A stretch of 64,000 bases of DNA from Alphaproteobacteria bacterium. GTDB taxonomy: Bacteria > Pseudomonadota > Alphaproteobacteria > TMED109. Of this stretch, positions 55,271 through 63,274 are shown one piece after another. Within the stretch, counting starts at the first letter, position 1. Every line of letters begins with the position of its first letter. Made by a program: the position numbers and the translations under genes. The notes below the pieces were generated by a model, which ran no database searches, was not told where the DNA came from, and saw only the letters and a program-made list of their open reading frames with translations. Location of the stretch: NCBI GenBank assembly GCA_022825235.1, contig JAJDYI010000053.1, forward strand, positions 59,120 to 123,119, read 5' to 3'.

Positions 55271-55858
55271 CTACTCTCCAAGTTTGTAGCTTACTTTCTC
55301 GCCGTCGATGACGATATGCCCCTCCTCCTGCAACCTGCGTATCAACGATTGGGCCTTCTCTTCATCGAGCGTTTCTTGGAACACCGAGCGGATCGTATTG
55401 GCCAAAGTACGTCGTCTTCTTGGTCTTGCTGGGCCGCGGCGGGACAGATCCTTGAGAATCTCATTGAGTGTGTCTTTGTCTCTGGCCGGGACGGGTCTGC
55501 GCACGAGCTCGGACACGTCATTCACCCGGGAAGCCCTTAGCTTGAGAGATCTGAGGTGCTTGATCAGGGGATCGAATCCCTTGTCCTTCGACACAACATG
55601 GAAATAGGAGTTCTGTTCCGCGGCAGACAACCTGCCGATATAGAACGCGATGTGAAAATCCACAGCGTTCGGTCCGTTTCCGGATATCTGGATGTACTCC
55701 ACCGCATGCAGTTTCTGTCCCTGGAGCACGAGATCGACGGGGATCTTGGCATCATTTGCGCCTAGGAAGATCGCTACTTTGAATTGACGATCCGCCAGCA
55801 GATCGAGGTTGCTGGCCCTCACGTTCTCATAGTCGACAAATACATGGTTGGTAGCCAT
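55271..55858 (-). CDS. NYN/PIN-domain nuclease-like protein
   Basis: 195 aa. NYN (LabA-like) fold: HVFVDYENVRASNLDLL near residue 5, NAVDFHIAFYIGRL near 66, and VVSKDKGFDPLIKHLRS near 90, giving the acidic Asp, Asp and Asp positions of the PIN-like site. The C-terminal 70 residues are basic then helical with LDEEKAQSLIRRLQEEGHIVIDGEKV, resembling a winged helix. Probably an RNase or RNA-binding protein. The gene is visibly less GC-rich than its neighbours, so it was likely acquired by transfer. Confidence 0.82.
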   Translation of the reverse strand: MATNHVFVDYENVRASNLDLLADRQFKVAIFLGANDAKIPVDLVLQGQKLHAVEYIQISGNGPNAVDFHIAFYIGRLSAAEQNSYFHVVSKDKGFDPLIKHLRSLKLRASRVNDVSELVRRPVPARDKDTLNEILKDLSRRGPARPRRRRTLANTIRSVFQETLDEEKAQSLIRRLQEEGHIVIDGEKVSYKLGE

Positions 55859-56438
55859 TGGCCCTCGAGACGAAGGACCACCAAGTCCTTGAATGACGTA
55901 AGCGCAGGAATGAACAAAATAGCTTCGCGCGTTGGAAAGCCGCGGCCGGGGGAGCAGGACGCCCGAACCTCGCGGGTCTCGGCGACATCGCGGGTACAGT
56001 CGCGGAGGTTCAGGTCGCTGCCCCCGCGCTCGTGGCTGAGGGCATTGCCGGCATGGGCAGAATCTGACCCAGAGTGGCGCCGAGTTCGGACTTGACGTCT
56101 GCAAGGACACGATGGCGGTTGCCGTGGCCGCGTCAGGTCGCGAGGCTCCGGTGTACGGGGGCACGGTCCGGAACGACCGGGGCGTCCCCGCATGGTTTTG
56201 GCGCGCCTGGCCCCGCGGCAGCCGGCGAACGGGTTGGTGCATGGCGTGGACGTGGTCTCTGCCGGCATGTATGCCCGTCGTCAGCGTCGGTCCGGGGCAT
56301 GCAGCGGTGCCGGGCCGAGGAGGGAAGCGACGAGAACTTCCGGTTGAAGCTCCTCAGCGGGGTGTAGGCGGTCATCCGGCTTCGTTTCCTGCCAGCATGA
56401 CGGCAACCCACGGTCGGGCGTCGGCCCGCTTGCAGGTG
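55859..56438. other. Intergenic stretch upstream of recQ
   Basis: 580 bases between divergent genes. The recQ frame stays open back to 56112, but the upstream residues do not look like any RecQ domain. No other gene recognised; the promoters of both neighbours must lie here. Confidence 0.45.
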
Positions 56439-58937
56439 ATGACGACGATGGTTGGCGGTTTACCGCTTCTTCAGAGCGGCGAATGGGCTGCTACGGTATC
56501 GCGAGCTGTCCACGTATCCCGGGACCCGTCCAGCGAGATCCCAACCCTCGACGCTGCGCAGGCGCTCCTCAAAAGCTCCTTCGGCTACGACCGGTTCCGG
56601 CCTGGGCAGGCGGACATCGTCGCGGCGCTGCTGGCGGGCGAGAATGTGCTGGCAGTTATGCCGACCGGCTCGGGCAAATCCCTGTGCTACCAGCTTCCGG
56701 CTCTCGCGACCGAAAGTCTGACCGTGGTGGTCTCGCCACTGATCGCCTTGATGCGCGATCAGGTGGCCGCGCTACGCCTCAACGGTGTGGCGGCGGGCTC
56801 CCTCAATTCGGCCACGCCTCGGGCCGACGCTGCCGAGACACACCGCCAACTGCGGGACGGTCGATTGCGCCTGCTCTACATCTCGCCGGAACGGCTTATG
56901 CAGCCGGACGTACTGGATGGCCTTGCCCGGCATGATCCGGCGCGCTTCGCCATCGACGAGGCCCACTGCATCTCGCAATGGGGCCACGACTTCCGGCCGG
57001 ACTACCGTCGCCTCTCCGAACTGCCTGAGCATTTCCCGGACGCCCGGCTCAGCGCCTTCACGGCGACGGCCGATGCCGTTACGCGGCAGGACATCGTCGA
57101 ACGGCTGTTCGGCGGTCGGGCGAAGATCTTCGTGGCCGGCTTTGACCGTCCAAACCTGCAAATCGGCATAGCCCCCCGGAATTCCGCGGCGCGGCAGATC
57201 GACGCTCTGCTGGACCGACACCCCGGGCGGTCGGGCATCGTCTACACCCTCTCGCGCAAGGAAGCGGAGCGGACGGCGCAACGCTTGTCGTCGGGCGGGC
57301 GCACAGTACTGCCCTATCACGCCGGGATGGATCAGGCCGTCCGGGACCGGAACCAGGACCGATTTCTGACCGAGGACGGCGTCGTCATGGTGGCGACCAT
57401 TGCCTTCGGTATGGGCATTGACAAGCCAGACGTCCGCTTTGTCGTCCACGCCAACATCCCGTCCACCGTCGAGGCCTACTACCAGGAGACGGGCCGGGCC
57501 GGGCGCGACGGATTGCCCGCAGAAACCCTCATGCTCTACGGCATGGACGATATCCGGCTCCGCCGCTTGATGATCGATGACTCCGACCGGCCGGAGGAGG
57601 CGAAACGGGTCGAGCATCAGCGGCTCAACGCACTGCTGGCCCTGTGCGAGACCGCCGGTTGCCGGCGCCAAGTGCTGCTTGGCTACTTCGGCGAAGCCTG
57701 CGACCCGTGCGGCAATTGCGACCGCTGCCTTGCGCCTGTCGAGACAATCGATGGCACTGTGATCGCGCAGAAGGCGCTCTCGGCAGCTCTGCGGACGGGA
57801 GAGCGCTTCGGCGCTGGACACCTGATTTCCGTGCTGCGAGGCGAAGCAACAGACAAGGTGCGCCAGCACCACCATGATCGATTGCCGACCTTCGGGGTCG
57901 GCGCAGATATCGGCAAGGCGCTCTGGCGTTCCTATCTGCGCCAGCTCGTGGCGGTTGATGTGTTGAAGATCGACATCGGCGGCTACGGCGCGCTGAAACT
58001 GGGCGGCCGCGGCCGCGCAGTACTGAATGGTGCCGAGACCGTGGCGCTGCATGGCGAAGCCGCCGGCCGGCCCGGGGAGCGTGCGCGGAGGGCGGAGCAA
58101 TCGCCGATCAATGCCGACCCGACACTGTTTGCCAAGCTCAAACAGGTACGGCTTGAGATTGCAAACGCGGAGGGCGTGCCGGCCTTCGTTGTATTTCACG
58201 ATCGCAGCCTTCTCGACATGGCCGCCCGCAAGCCGCGAAGTCTTGCACAGCTTGCCGCCTGCCACGGAGTGGGCGCCCGGAAGCTGGACCGCTATGGCGA
58301 GCGCTTTCTGGCAGCGCTGGAGGATCCGGGGAGCGTCCCGCCGTCGGCTGAGGCCGCGCACGGTTCGGAGCAGGGAACCTCGCCTCCTGCGGCCCCGGCG
58401 CTGACAGGGAAATTCGATTCAATCCTGTTTCAGCGGCTCAAGGCGTTGCGGCGTGAGATCGCCCAAGCGGAGGCTGTACCGCCGTATGCCGTATTCCACA
58501 AGTTCAGCCTGCAGGAGATGGTGGTAAATCGTCCGCGGACGCTTGCAGCACTGGCAGAATGCTACGGCGTCGATGCTGGGAAAATCGAGCGTTACGGCGA
58601 GCGCGTCTTGGCCGTGCTCGAGGACGCCGAGAGGGATCCAGCGGCTCCGGGCGCTTTGCGGAGCAACGAATCGGAAACACCGAAATCGGAAGCGGTTCTT
58701 TCAAACGGGTATGATCCAGCTCTGTTTGCTAGGCTCGAGGCGCTTCGGCTTGAAATTGCCCAAGCGGAAGGCCTGTCGCCGCTGGCAGTGTTTCCCGACC
58801 AGACCTTGATGGAGATGGCCGCGTTCTCGCCGCACACGCTCGACGCCCTGGCGGAATGTCACGGTGTTGGCCCTCGCAAGTTGGCACGCTACGGCGCGCG
58901 GTTTCTGCATGAAATTTGCGCTGTGGGCGGTGTCTGA
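56439..58937 (+). CDS. recQ: ATP-dependent DNA helicase RecQ with three HRDC domains
   Basis: 832 aa from the chosen ATG, longer than the usual 600-730. Helicase motif I MPTGSGKSLCYQLP near residue 73, motif II IDEAHCISQWGHDFRPDYRRL near 170 (in part DEAHCISQWGHDFRPDYR), motif VI QETGRAGRDG near 348, the zinc site CDPCGNCDRC near 422 and the winged-helix RQC domain. After residue 555 come three tandem HRDC repeats, each with LRLEIA or LRREIA and YGERFL or YGARFL endings, near 555, 657 and 757. Typical bacterial RecQ has one. Start uncertain: ATG 56397, 56439 or 56448. Confidence 0.92.
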   Translation: MTTMVGGLPLLQSGEWAATVSRAVHVSRDPSSEIPTLDAAQALLKSSFGYDRFRPGQADIVAALLAGENVLAVMPTGSGKSLCYQLPALATESLTVVVSPLIALMRDQVAALRLNGVAAGSLNSATPRADAAETHRQLRDGRLRLLYISPERLMQPDVLDGLARHDPARFAIDEAHCISQWGHDFRPDYRRLSELPEHFPDARLSAFTATADAVTRQDIVERLFGGRAKIFVAGFDRPNLQIGIAPRNSAARQIDALLDRHPGRSGIVYTLSRKEAERTAQRLSSGGRTVLPYHAGMDQAVRDRNQDRFLTEDGVVMVATIAFGMGIDKPDVRFVVHANIPSTVEAYYQETGRAGRDGLPAETLMLYGMDDIRLRRLMIDDSDRPEEAKRVEHQRLNALLALCETAGCRRQVLLGYFGEACDPCGNCDRCLAPVETIDGTVIAQKALSAALRTGERFGAGHLISVLRGEATDKVRQHHHDRLPTFGVGADIGKALWRSYLRQLVAVDVLKIDIGGYGALKLGGRGRAVLNGAETVALHGEAAGRPGERARRAEQSPINADPTLFAKLKQVRLEIANAEGVPAFVVFHDRSLLDMAARKPRSLAQLAACHGVGARKLDRYGERFLAALEDPGSVPPSAEAAHGSEQGTSPPAAPALTGKFDSILFQRLKALRREIAQAEAVPPYAVFHKFSLQEMVVNRPRTLAALAECYGVDAGKIERYGERVLAVLEDAERDPAAPGALRSNESETPKSEAVLSNGYDPALFARLEALRLEIAQAEGLSPLAVFPDQTLMEMAAFSPHTLDALAECHGVGPRKLARYGARFLHEICAVGGV

Positions 58938-59650
58938 CGACAGGATCCATGACATCGTCGAATGGGCGTCCCACCGATCCCCCCCCCGATGGTCTTGCCG
59001 AGCTCGCTGAACACGTACATTGGGCATGACTCGGTTACCGCACAATTGCGGCTTCCCTGCTCGCCGTTCCAATCTTGATCAGCATCCAGGGCAACTTTCC
59101 GTTCTGGCCTTCGTTCGCGTGTCTGGCCCGGCCGCTTGCCCCGTTTGCGGTCCTTGGGTCGACGGAACGCGGACAGGGGGATCGCGAGCCCCGTACAGCA
59201 CTTTGCCTCACCCGGGAATTCCGCTCGGTCGTTATACTGGCGATCTCCATCGCTGCTGGGGGCGGTGCGGCCCGCGGCTTCGTCGATGGGCGTAGATAGC
59301 CGTGCTCAGCGGGCGGTCAGCAGGTAGGAGTCTCAAGTCCCCGCCGCTGTCGACGTGCCCGTGCGGCGGTCCCCAACGAGCGGCTAGGCTACGTGCACGG
59401 CCTGCTCGCTCCATGGATAGGGTGCTTGCTGTTCTCCGTCGTTCGCGCCCCGATATGGAGCGTCCAGAGGTCTAGCAGATCAGTCCGGGAACGCCGCATC
59501 TGTAGCGGCCATGGACATGTGCGACGAGCAGCGTCAGGAGGCCGTCGCACCAGCGACGCGATTGCCCGCGGGAGGGGCCTCAACGTTGAACGTGGTTGCC
59601 GCACGCGCTAGGGTAGACAGTTCACAATATCGTCTACCCGACCATTGGTC
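58938..59650. other. Intergenic stretch between recQ and vapBC
   Basis: 713 bases with several short open frames of no recognisable family, a run of nine C residues around 58979-58987, and the vapBC operator at its end. No IS or repeat identified. Confidence 0.4.
59611..59639 (+). promoter_or_regulatory. Inverted-repeat operator upstream of vapBC
   Basis: GGGTAGAC (59611-59618) and GTCTACCC (59632-59639) are perfect 8-base arms around a 13-base, AT-rich spacer, ending 11 bases before the vapB ATG. VapB-VapC complexes typically bind such palindromes to repress their own promoter; binding is inferred. Confidence 0.65.
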
Positions 59651-59908
59651 ATGAGCCTCAACATCAAGAATGACGAAACCTGCCGGCTTGCCGATGCGTT
59701 GGCCCGGTTGACCGGGGAGACCAAGACCGGTGCCATTACCGTTGCGTTGCGTGAACGCCTCGAGCGCGAAAAGCACGAGCGCAATGTCGATGCCCGCATT
59801 CAAAAGATGCGCGCCACCGCGGAGCGTTGCGCCAAGCTTTTGGCTCCGGGGCCGTCGGCCGTGAAGCATGGTGATGTCCTCTATGACGAGCGGGGACTGC
59901 CGAAGTGA
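59651..59908 (+). CDS. vapB: VapB antitoxin (PSK transcription-factor type)
   Basis: 85 aa. MSLNIKNDETCRLADALARLTGETKTGAIT (in part CRLADALARLTGETKTGAIT) is the conserved VapB fold with the DNA-binding region, and the C-terminal KHGDVLYDERGLPK is the usual toxin-binding end. Stop overlaps the vapC GTG. Preceded by the inverted repeat. Confidence 0.92.
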   Translation: MSLNIKNDETCRLADALARLTGETKTGAITVALRERLEREKHERNVDARIQKMRATAERCAKLLAPGPSAVKHGDVLYDERGLPK

Positions 59909-60291
59909 TCGTCGATAGTTCGGCGATACTTGCGGTTCTGTACCGCGAACCGGATGCCGAGCGCTATGAAACGGCGATCGCCTCGGTCCTGAGGTGTCGA
60001 ATGTCCGTTGCCAATGTGCTGGAGGCGGCCATCGTTCTGGAGGGCCGAGGGGGTACGGCGGCCGGGTATGAACTCGACACTTTCCTGAAAGACGCCGCCA
60101 TCGAGCCGGTGCCGGTCACCCTGGAACACATGGAAGCGGCGCGACGAGCTTGGCGGCGTTTCGGCAAGGGCAATCATCCGGCGGCACTGAACTACGGCGA
60201 CTGCTTCGCCTACGCGCTCGCCAACGTGGCGGGCGAGCCGCTGCTGTTCAAGGGCGAGGACTTCGCCCGTACCGATGTCGAGGTCGTGTGA
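59905..60291 (+). CDS. vapC: VapC PIN-domain toxin
   Basis: 128 aa, intact. PIN acidic residues: Asp in IVDSSAILAVLY (residue 4), Glu in NVLEAAIVLE (near 43), Asp in LNYGDCFAYALA (near 98) and in GEDFARTDVE (near 119). VapC toxins cleave RNA, often initiator or other tRNA. GTG start overlapped with vapB. Unlike the two pairs at 41.6-43.2 kb this one has no lesion. Confidence 0.93.
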   Translation: MIVDSSAILAVLYREPDAERYETAIASVLRCRMSVANVLEAAIVLEGRGGTAAGYELDTFLKDAAIEPVPVTLEHMEAARRAWRRFGKGNHPAALNYGDCFAYALANVAGEPLLFKGEDFARTDVEVV

Positions 60292-61028
60292 TCAGGCAAC
60301 AGCATGCGGGGCGATATCCGCGAATGCGCTGGCCCCGCCCGTCCTAGCCCACGTACCGGCCGCCCGTCCGATGGCTTCCGCGACATCAAAGTCGCATTGA
60401 GGATGTTGGCTGGCAGAGGATTCAAACGCTTACATATTTGTCGAATGAAAGTGGGCCGGCGATCGGCAGGACTGCCGCGCCCATGCGTTGCGATGGGTGC
60501 CGGAACGCCTGGGCCGATGGACGCCGGTCCCTGGGCCGGAGACTGGCTGCCTTTGACGCTGGGCTTCCAGGCCCATGCGGCTGTCCGGAGGCTTTCCGGC
60601 CGCTGCGCGCGGACAGCGGCATCCGGCTGGTGCCGCCCGGTCTTCACGCGCTCTGCAACTCTGCGCCGCCCCACGGAGTAGGGAGACGCTTGATCCGGTT
60701 GATGAAAGGCTGCCGGCCGGCCGGACTTGGTTGAACCCCTGTCGAGAACCTGTATGGTGTGCATGCGGGCTTTCCGCGATCGTCTCCTTAGATGTGTGAA
60801 GTGTGGCGTCGCGAAGGCCGGCAGCCGCCATTTGTGCCTGCGCGCGCAATGGCCGGGGACGACCCTCCCCTTCCGCGGCGTCTGCGCGGATCCAGAGGTC
60901 GTATCAATCCGGGCATGTCTCGCGCTTGGCTGTGCAGGCCGGGTCGGCGGGCCCGGCATCCACTTGAAGGAAGCTCCGGTTGCACGTTTCCCGCAGGCGC
61001 GGGGCCGGCCGGCCGGTAGCGAGGTGCA
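60292..61028. other. Leader region of the nusA operon
   Basis: 737 bases with no recognisable gene on either strand. In most proteobacteria rimP occupies this position before nusA; no RimP sequence could be found. A promoter candidate is listed separately. Confidence 0.6.
60731..60758 (+). promoter_or_regulatory. Candidate sigma70-type promoter for nusA
   Basis: TTGAAC (60731-60736), a 16-base spacer, then TATGGT (60753-60758) give a plausible -35 and -10. The distance to the nusA TTG is about 270 bases, leaving room for a leader. Spacer and boxes are only moderately good. Confidence 0.35.
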
Positions 61029-62672
61029 TTGACGCAGAACGTGAACGCCATTCCCGAGCTTGGGCGACCGGAACTTCTCGAGTTTGCCCAGTCCATTGCC
61101 AACGAGCGCTTGATCGATCCTGAGGTGGTGCTGGGCGCCATGGAAGAGGCCGTGCAGGTGGCGGCGCTGCGGAAGTACGGCCAGGACCTCGAGGTGAAAG
61201 CGAGCATCGACCGGAAATCCGGCGAGATCACGCTGCAGCGGGTGCTGGAGGTGGCCGACCCGGTCGAGGACTGGCACCGGCAGATCAGCCTTGACGAGGG
61301 CCGGACCCGTGACCCGGAGGCCAAGGTCGGTGATCAGCTCTACGAGCCGCTGCCGCCGATCGATCTGGGCCGCCTGTCCGCGCAAACGGCCAAGCAGGTG
61401 GTGTACCGCCTGGTCCGCGAGGCCGAGCGGAAGCGTCAGTACGAGGAATTCAAGAGCCGCGTCGGCGAGATCATCAACGGCATCGTGAAGCGGTTCGAAT
61501 ACGGCAACGTGATCGTCGATCTGGGCCGGGCCGAGGGCTTCATGCGCCGGGATCAGACGCTGGCCAAGGAGGCGTACCGGACCGGCGACCGCATCCGCGC
61601 GTACATCATGGAGGTGCGCGAGGAGACCCGGGGACCGCAGATCCTGCTGTCGCGGGCGTGCAACGAGTTTCTCGTCAAGCTGTTCGCCCAGGAGGTTCCC
61701 GAGATCTACGACGGGGTCGTCGAGATCATCGCCGCCGCGCGCGACCCCGGCAGCCGCGCCAAGATCGCGGTCATTTCGAACGATCCCGGGATCGATCCGG
61801 TGGGTGCGTGCGTCGGGATGCGCGGCAGCCGCGTCCAGGCCGTGGTCGGCGAGCTGCAGGGCGAGCGCGTCGACATCATCCAGTGGTCGCCGGATACCGC
61901 CACGTTCATCGTCAACGCGCTGGTGCCGGCCGAGGTGACCAAGGTCATTCTCGATGACGAGGCGACACGGGTCGAGGTCGTGGTGCCGGAGAACCAGCAG
62001 AGCTACGCCATCGGGCGGCGTGGCCAGAACGTCCGCCTCGCGACCAAGCTGACCGGCTGGGAGATCAAGATCCTGACCGAGAAGATGGAGTCCGACCGGC
62101 GTCAGGTAGAGCTGCGTCAGCTCATCAGGATGTTCGTCCAGACCCTCGACGTCGACGAAGTGGTGGCCCACCTGCTGGTCACGGAAGGCTTCGACTCGCT
62201 GGAGGCCATCGCGTTCGTGCCGTTCGAGGAGCTCGCGGAGATCGAGGGCCTGCGCGAGGAGGTGGCCGAGGAACTCCGCGAACGCGCCACCAAGGTCATC
62301 ATGGAGCGCAACGAGGAGTTGCTGAAGGTCCGGTCCAAGCTTGGCGTCGCGGACGACGTTGCCGGCATCGAGCACCTCAGCCCGTCGATGCTGGTGGTGC
62401 TGGGCCTCAACGGCATCCGGACGCTCGACCAGCTGGCGGACCTGTCGAACGACGAGCTCATCGAGGTGCTGGCCGACAAGGTGGCCCTGGAGAAGCTTCG
62501 CGTGTTCTACCAGGCCAACGACGAGGAGATGGGCGCCGGCATCCAGCTCCCCGACGTGGAGCTCGAGCACGAGGAAGCCAACGAAGTGATCATGACGGCC
62601 CGAGCCCACTGGTTTGCCGACGACCAACCGAAACCGGATGCCAGTGCCGCATCCGCGGACACGACTGCATGA
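61029..62672 (+). CDS. nusA: Transcription termination/antitermination protein NusA
   Basis: 547 aa. N-terminal RNA-polymerase-binding domain (ELLEFAQSIANERLIDPEVVLGAMEEA near residue 12, in part ANERLIDPEVVLGAMEEA), S1 domain near 135-200, KH domains with VGACVGMRGSRVQ near 257 and YAIGRRGQNVRLA near 324, then two acidic C-terminal repeats, typical of proteobacteria. TTG start with GAGGTG ribosome site. Stop overlaps ylxR (ATGA). Confidence 0.96.
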   Translation: MTQNVNAIPELGRPELLEFAQSIANERLIDPEVVLGAMEEAVQVAALRKYGQDLEVKASIDRKSGEITLQRVLEVADPVEDWHRQISLDEGRTRDPEAKVGDQLYEPLPPIDLGRLSAQTAKQVVYRLVREAERKRQYEEFKSRVGEIINGIVKRFEYGNVIVDLGRAEGFMRRDQTLAKEAYRTGDRIRAYIMEVREETRGPQILLSRACNEFLVKLFAQEVPEIYDGVVEIIAAARDPGSRAKIAVISNDPGIDPVGACVGMRGSRVQAVVGELQGERVDIIQWSPDTATFIVNALVPAEVTKVILDDEATRVEVVVPENQQSYAIGRRGQNVRLATKLTGWEIKILTEKMESDRRQVELRQLIRMFVQTLDVDEVVAHLLVTEGFDSLEAIAFVPFEELAEIEGLREEVAEELRERATKVIMERNEELLKVRSKLGVADDVAGIEHLSPSMLVVLGLNGIRTLDQLADLSNDELIEVLADKVALEKLRVFYQANDEEMGAGIQLPDVELEHEEANEVIMTARAHWFADDQPKPDASAASADTTA

Positions 62673-63274
62673 CGGCGGTGCGGGCGACGGACGCCGCCGG
62701 CGAGCGCCGCTGCATCGTGGCGCGGACGGCGGAAGCGCGCACCGGGCTCGTGCGGTTCGTTGCGCACGGCACGCAAGTCGTGCCGGACCTGGCCGAGCGC
62801 CTGCCCGGCCGCGGTGCGTGGGTTGGAGCCGAGCGCGACCGAATCGACGAGGCGGTGCGGCGCAACCTCTTCTCGCGGGCCTTCCAGCGCCGGGTCGACG
62901 CCTCGCCGGACCTGGCGGGGCAGGTGGAGGAGCTGGTCGCCAAGCGGGTAGTCGAACTGGTCGGCCTTGCCCGCCGGGCGGGCCGCGCCGTGCATGGCCG
63001 CGACCGCTGCCTCGAGACCCTGCGCGAGGGAGTCGCGGGACTGCTGATCGTGGCCGATGACGCCGGCTCGGAGACGCGGCGGATGCAGCGCGCGGCAGCG
63101 GCGAGCGGCGTGACCACAGGTACGGGCCCGTGCAAGGCGGCCCTCGGAACCCCCTTCGGTGCTGACAGCGCCGCCTACGTCGCGATCTGGGCCGGGTCGC
63201 TCTGCGACCGGATCGGGCGCGATCTGCAACGCCTGGCCGGGCTGCGCCCGGCCGTACACGGAGATCAGGCATGA
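62669..63274 (+). CDS. YlxR-family RNA-binding protein (DUF448)
   Basis: 201 aa. DUF448 core RRCIVARTAEARTGLVRFV near residue 13 and LPGRGAWVGAERDRIDEAV near 44, followed by a C-terminal L7Ae-like domain from about residue 90 (VVELVGLARRAGRAVHG). The fused form is common in alphaproteobacteria; B. subtilis YlxR modulates RNase P. Lies between nusA and infB, with ATGA overlaps at both ends. Confidence 0.9.
   Translation: MTAVRATDAAGERRCIVARTAEARTGLVRFVAHGTQVVPDLAERLPGRGAWVGAERDRIDEAVRRNLFSRAFQRRVDASPDLAGQVEELVAKRVVELVGLARRAGRAVHGRDRCLETLREGVAGLLIVADDAGSETRRMQRAAAASGVTTGTGPCKAALGTPFGADSAAYVAIWAGSLCDRIGRDLQRLAGLRPAVHGDQA

Noticed and set aside
56112..56438. N-terminal extension of RecQ back to 56112
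   Set aside because: The extra 109 residues look like random Arg/Gly/Trp-rich translation; RecQ homologs start close to the LDAAQALLKSSFGYDRF block.
58938..59650. Short open frames between recQ and vapB as genes
   Set aside because: None exceeds about 90 codons, none matches a known family and none has a clear ribosome site.
53760..60300. Integrative element with attachment repeat of tRNA-Leu
   Set aside because: No integrase gene and no second copy of the tRNA 3' end was seen in the following region.
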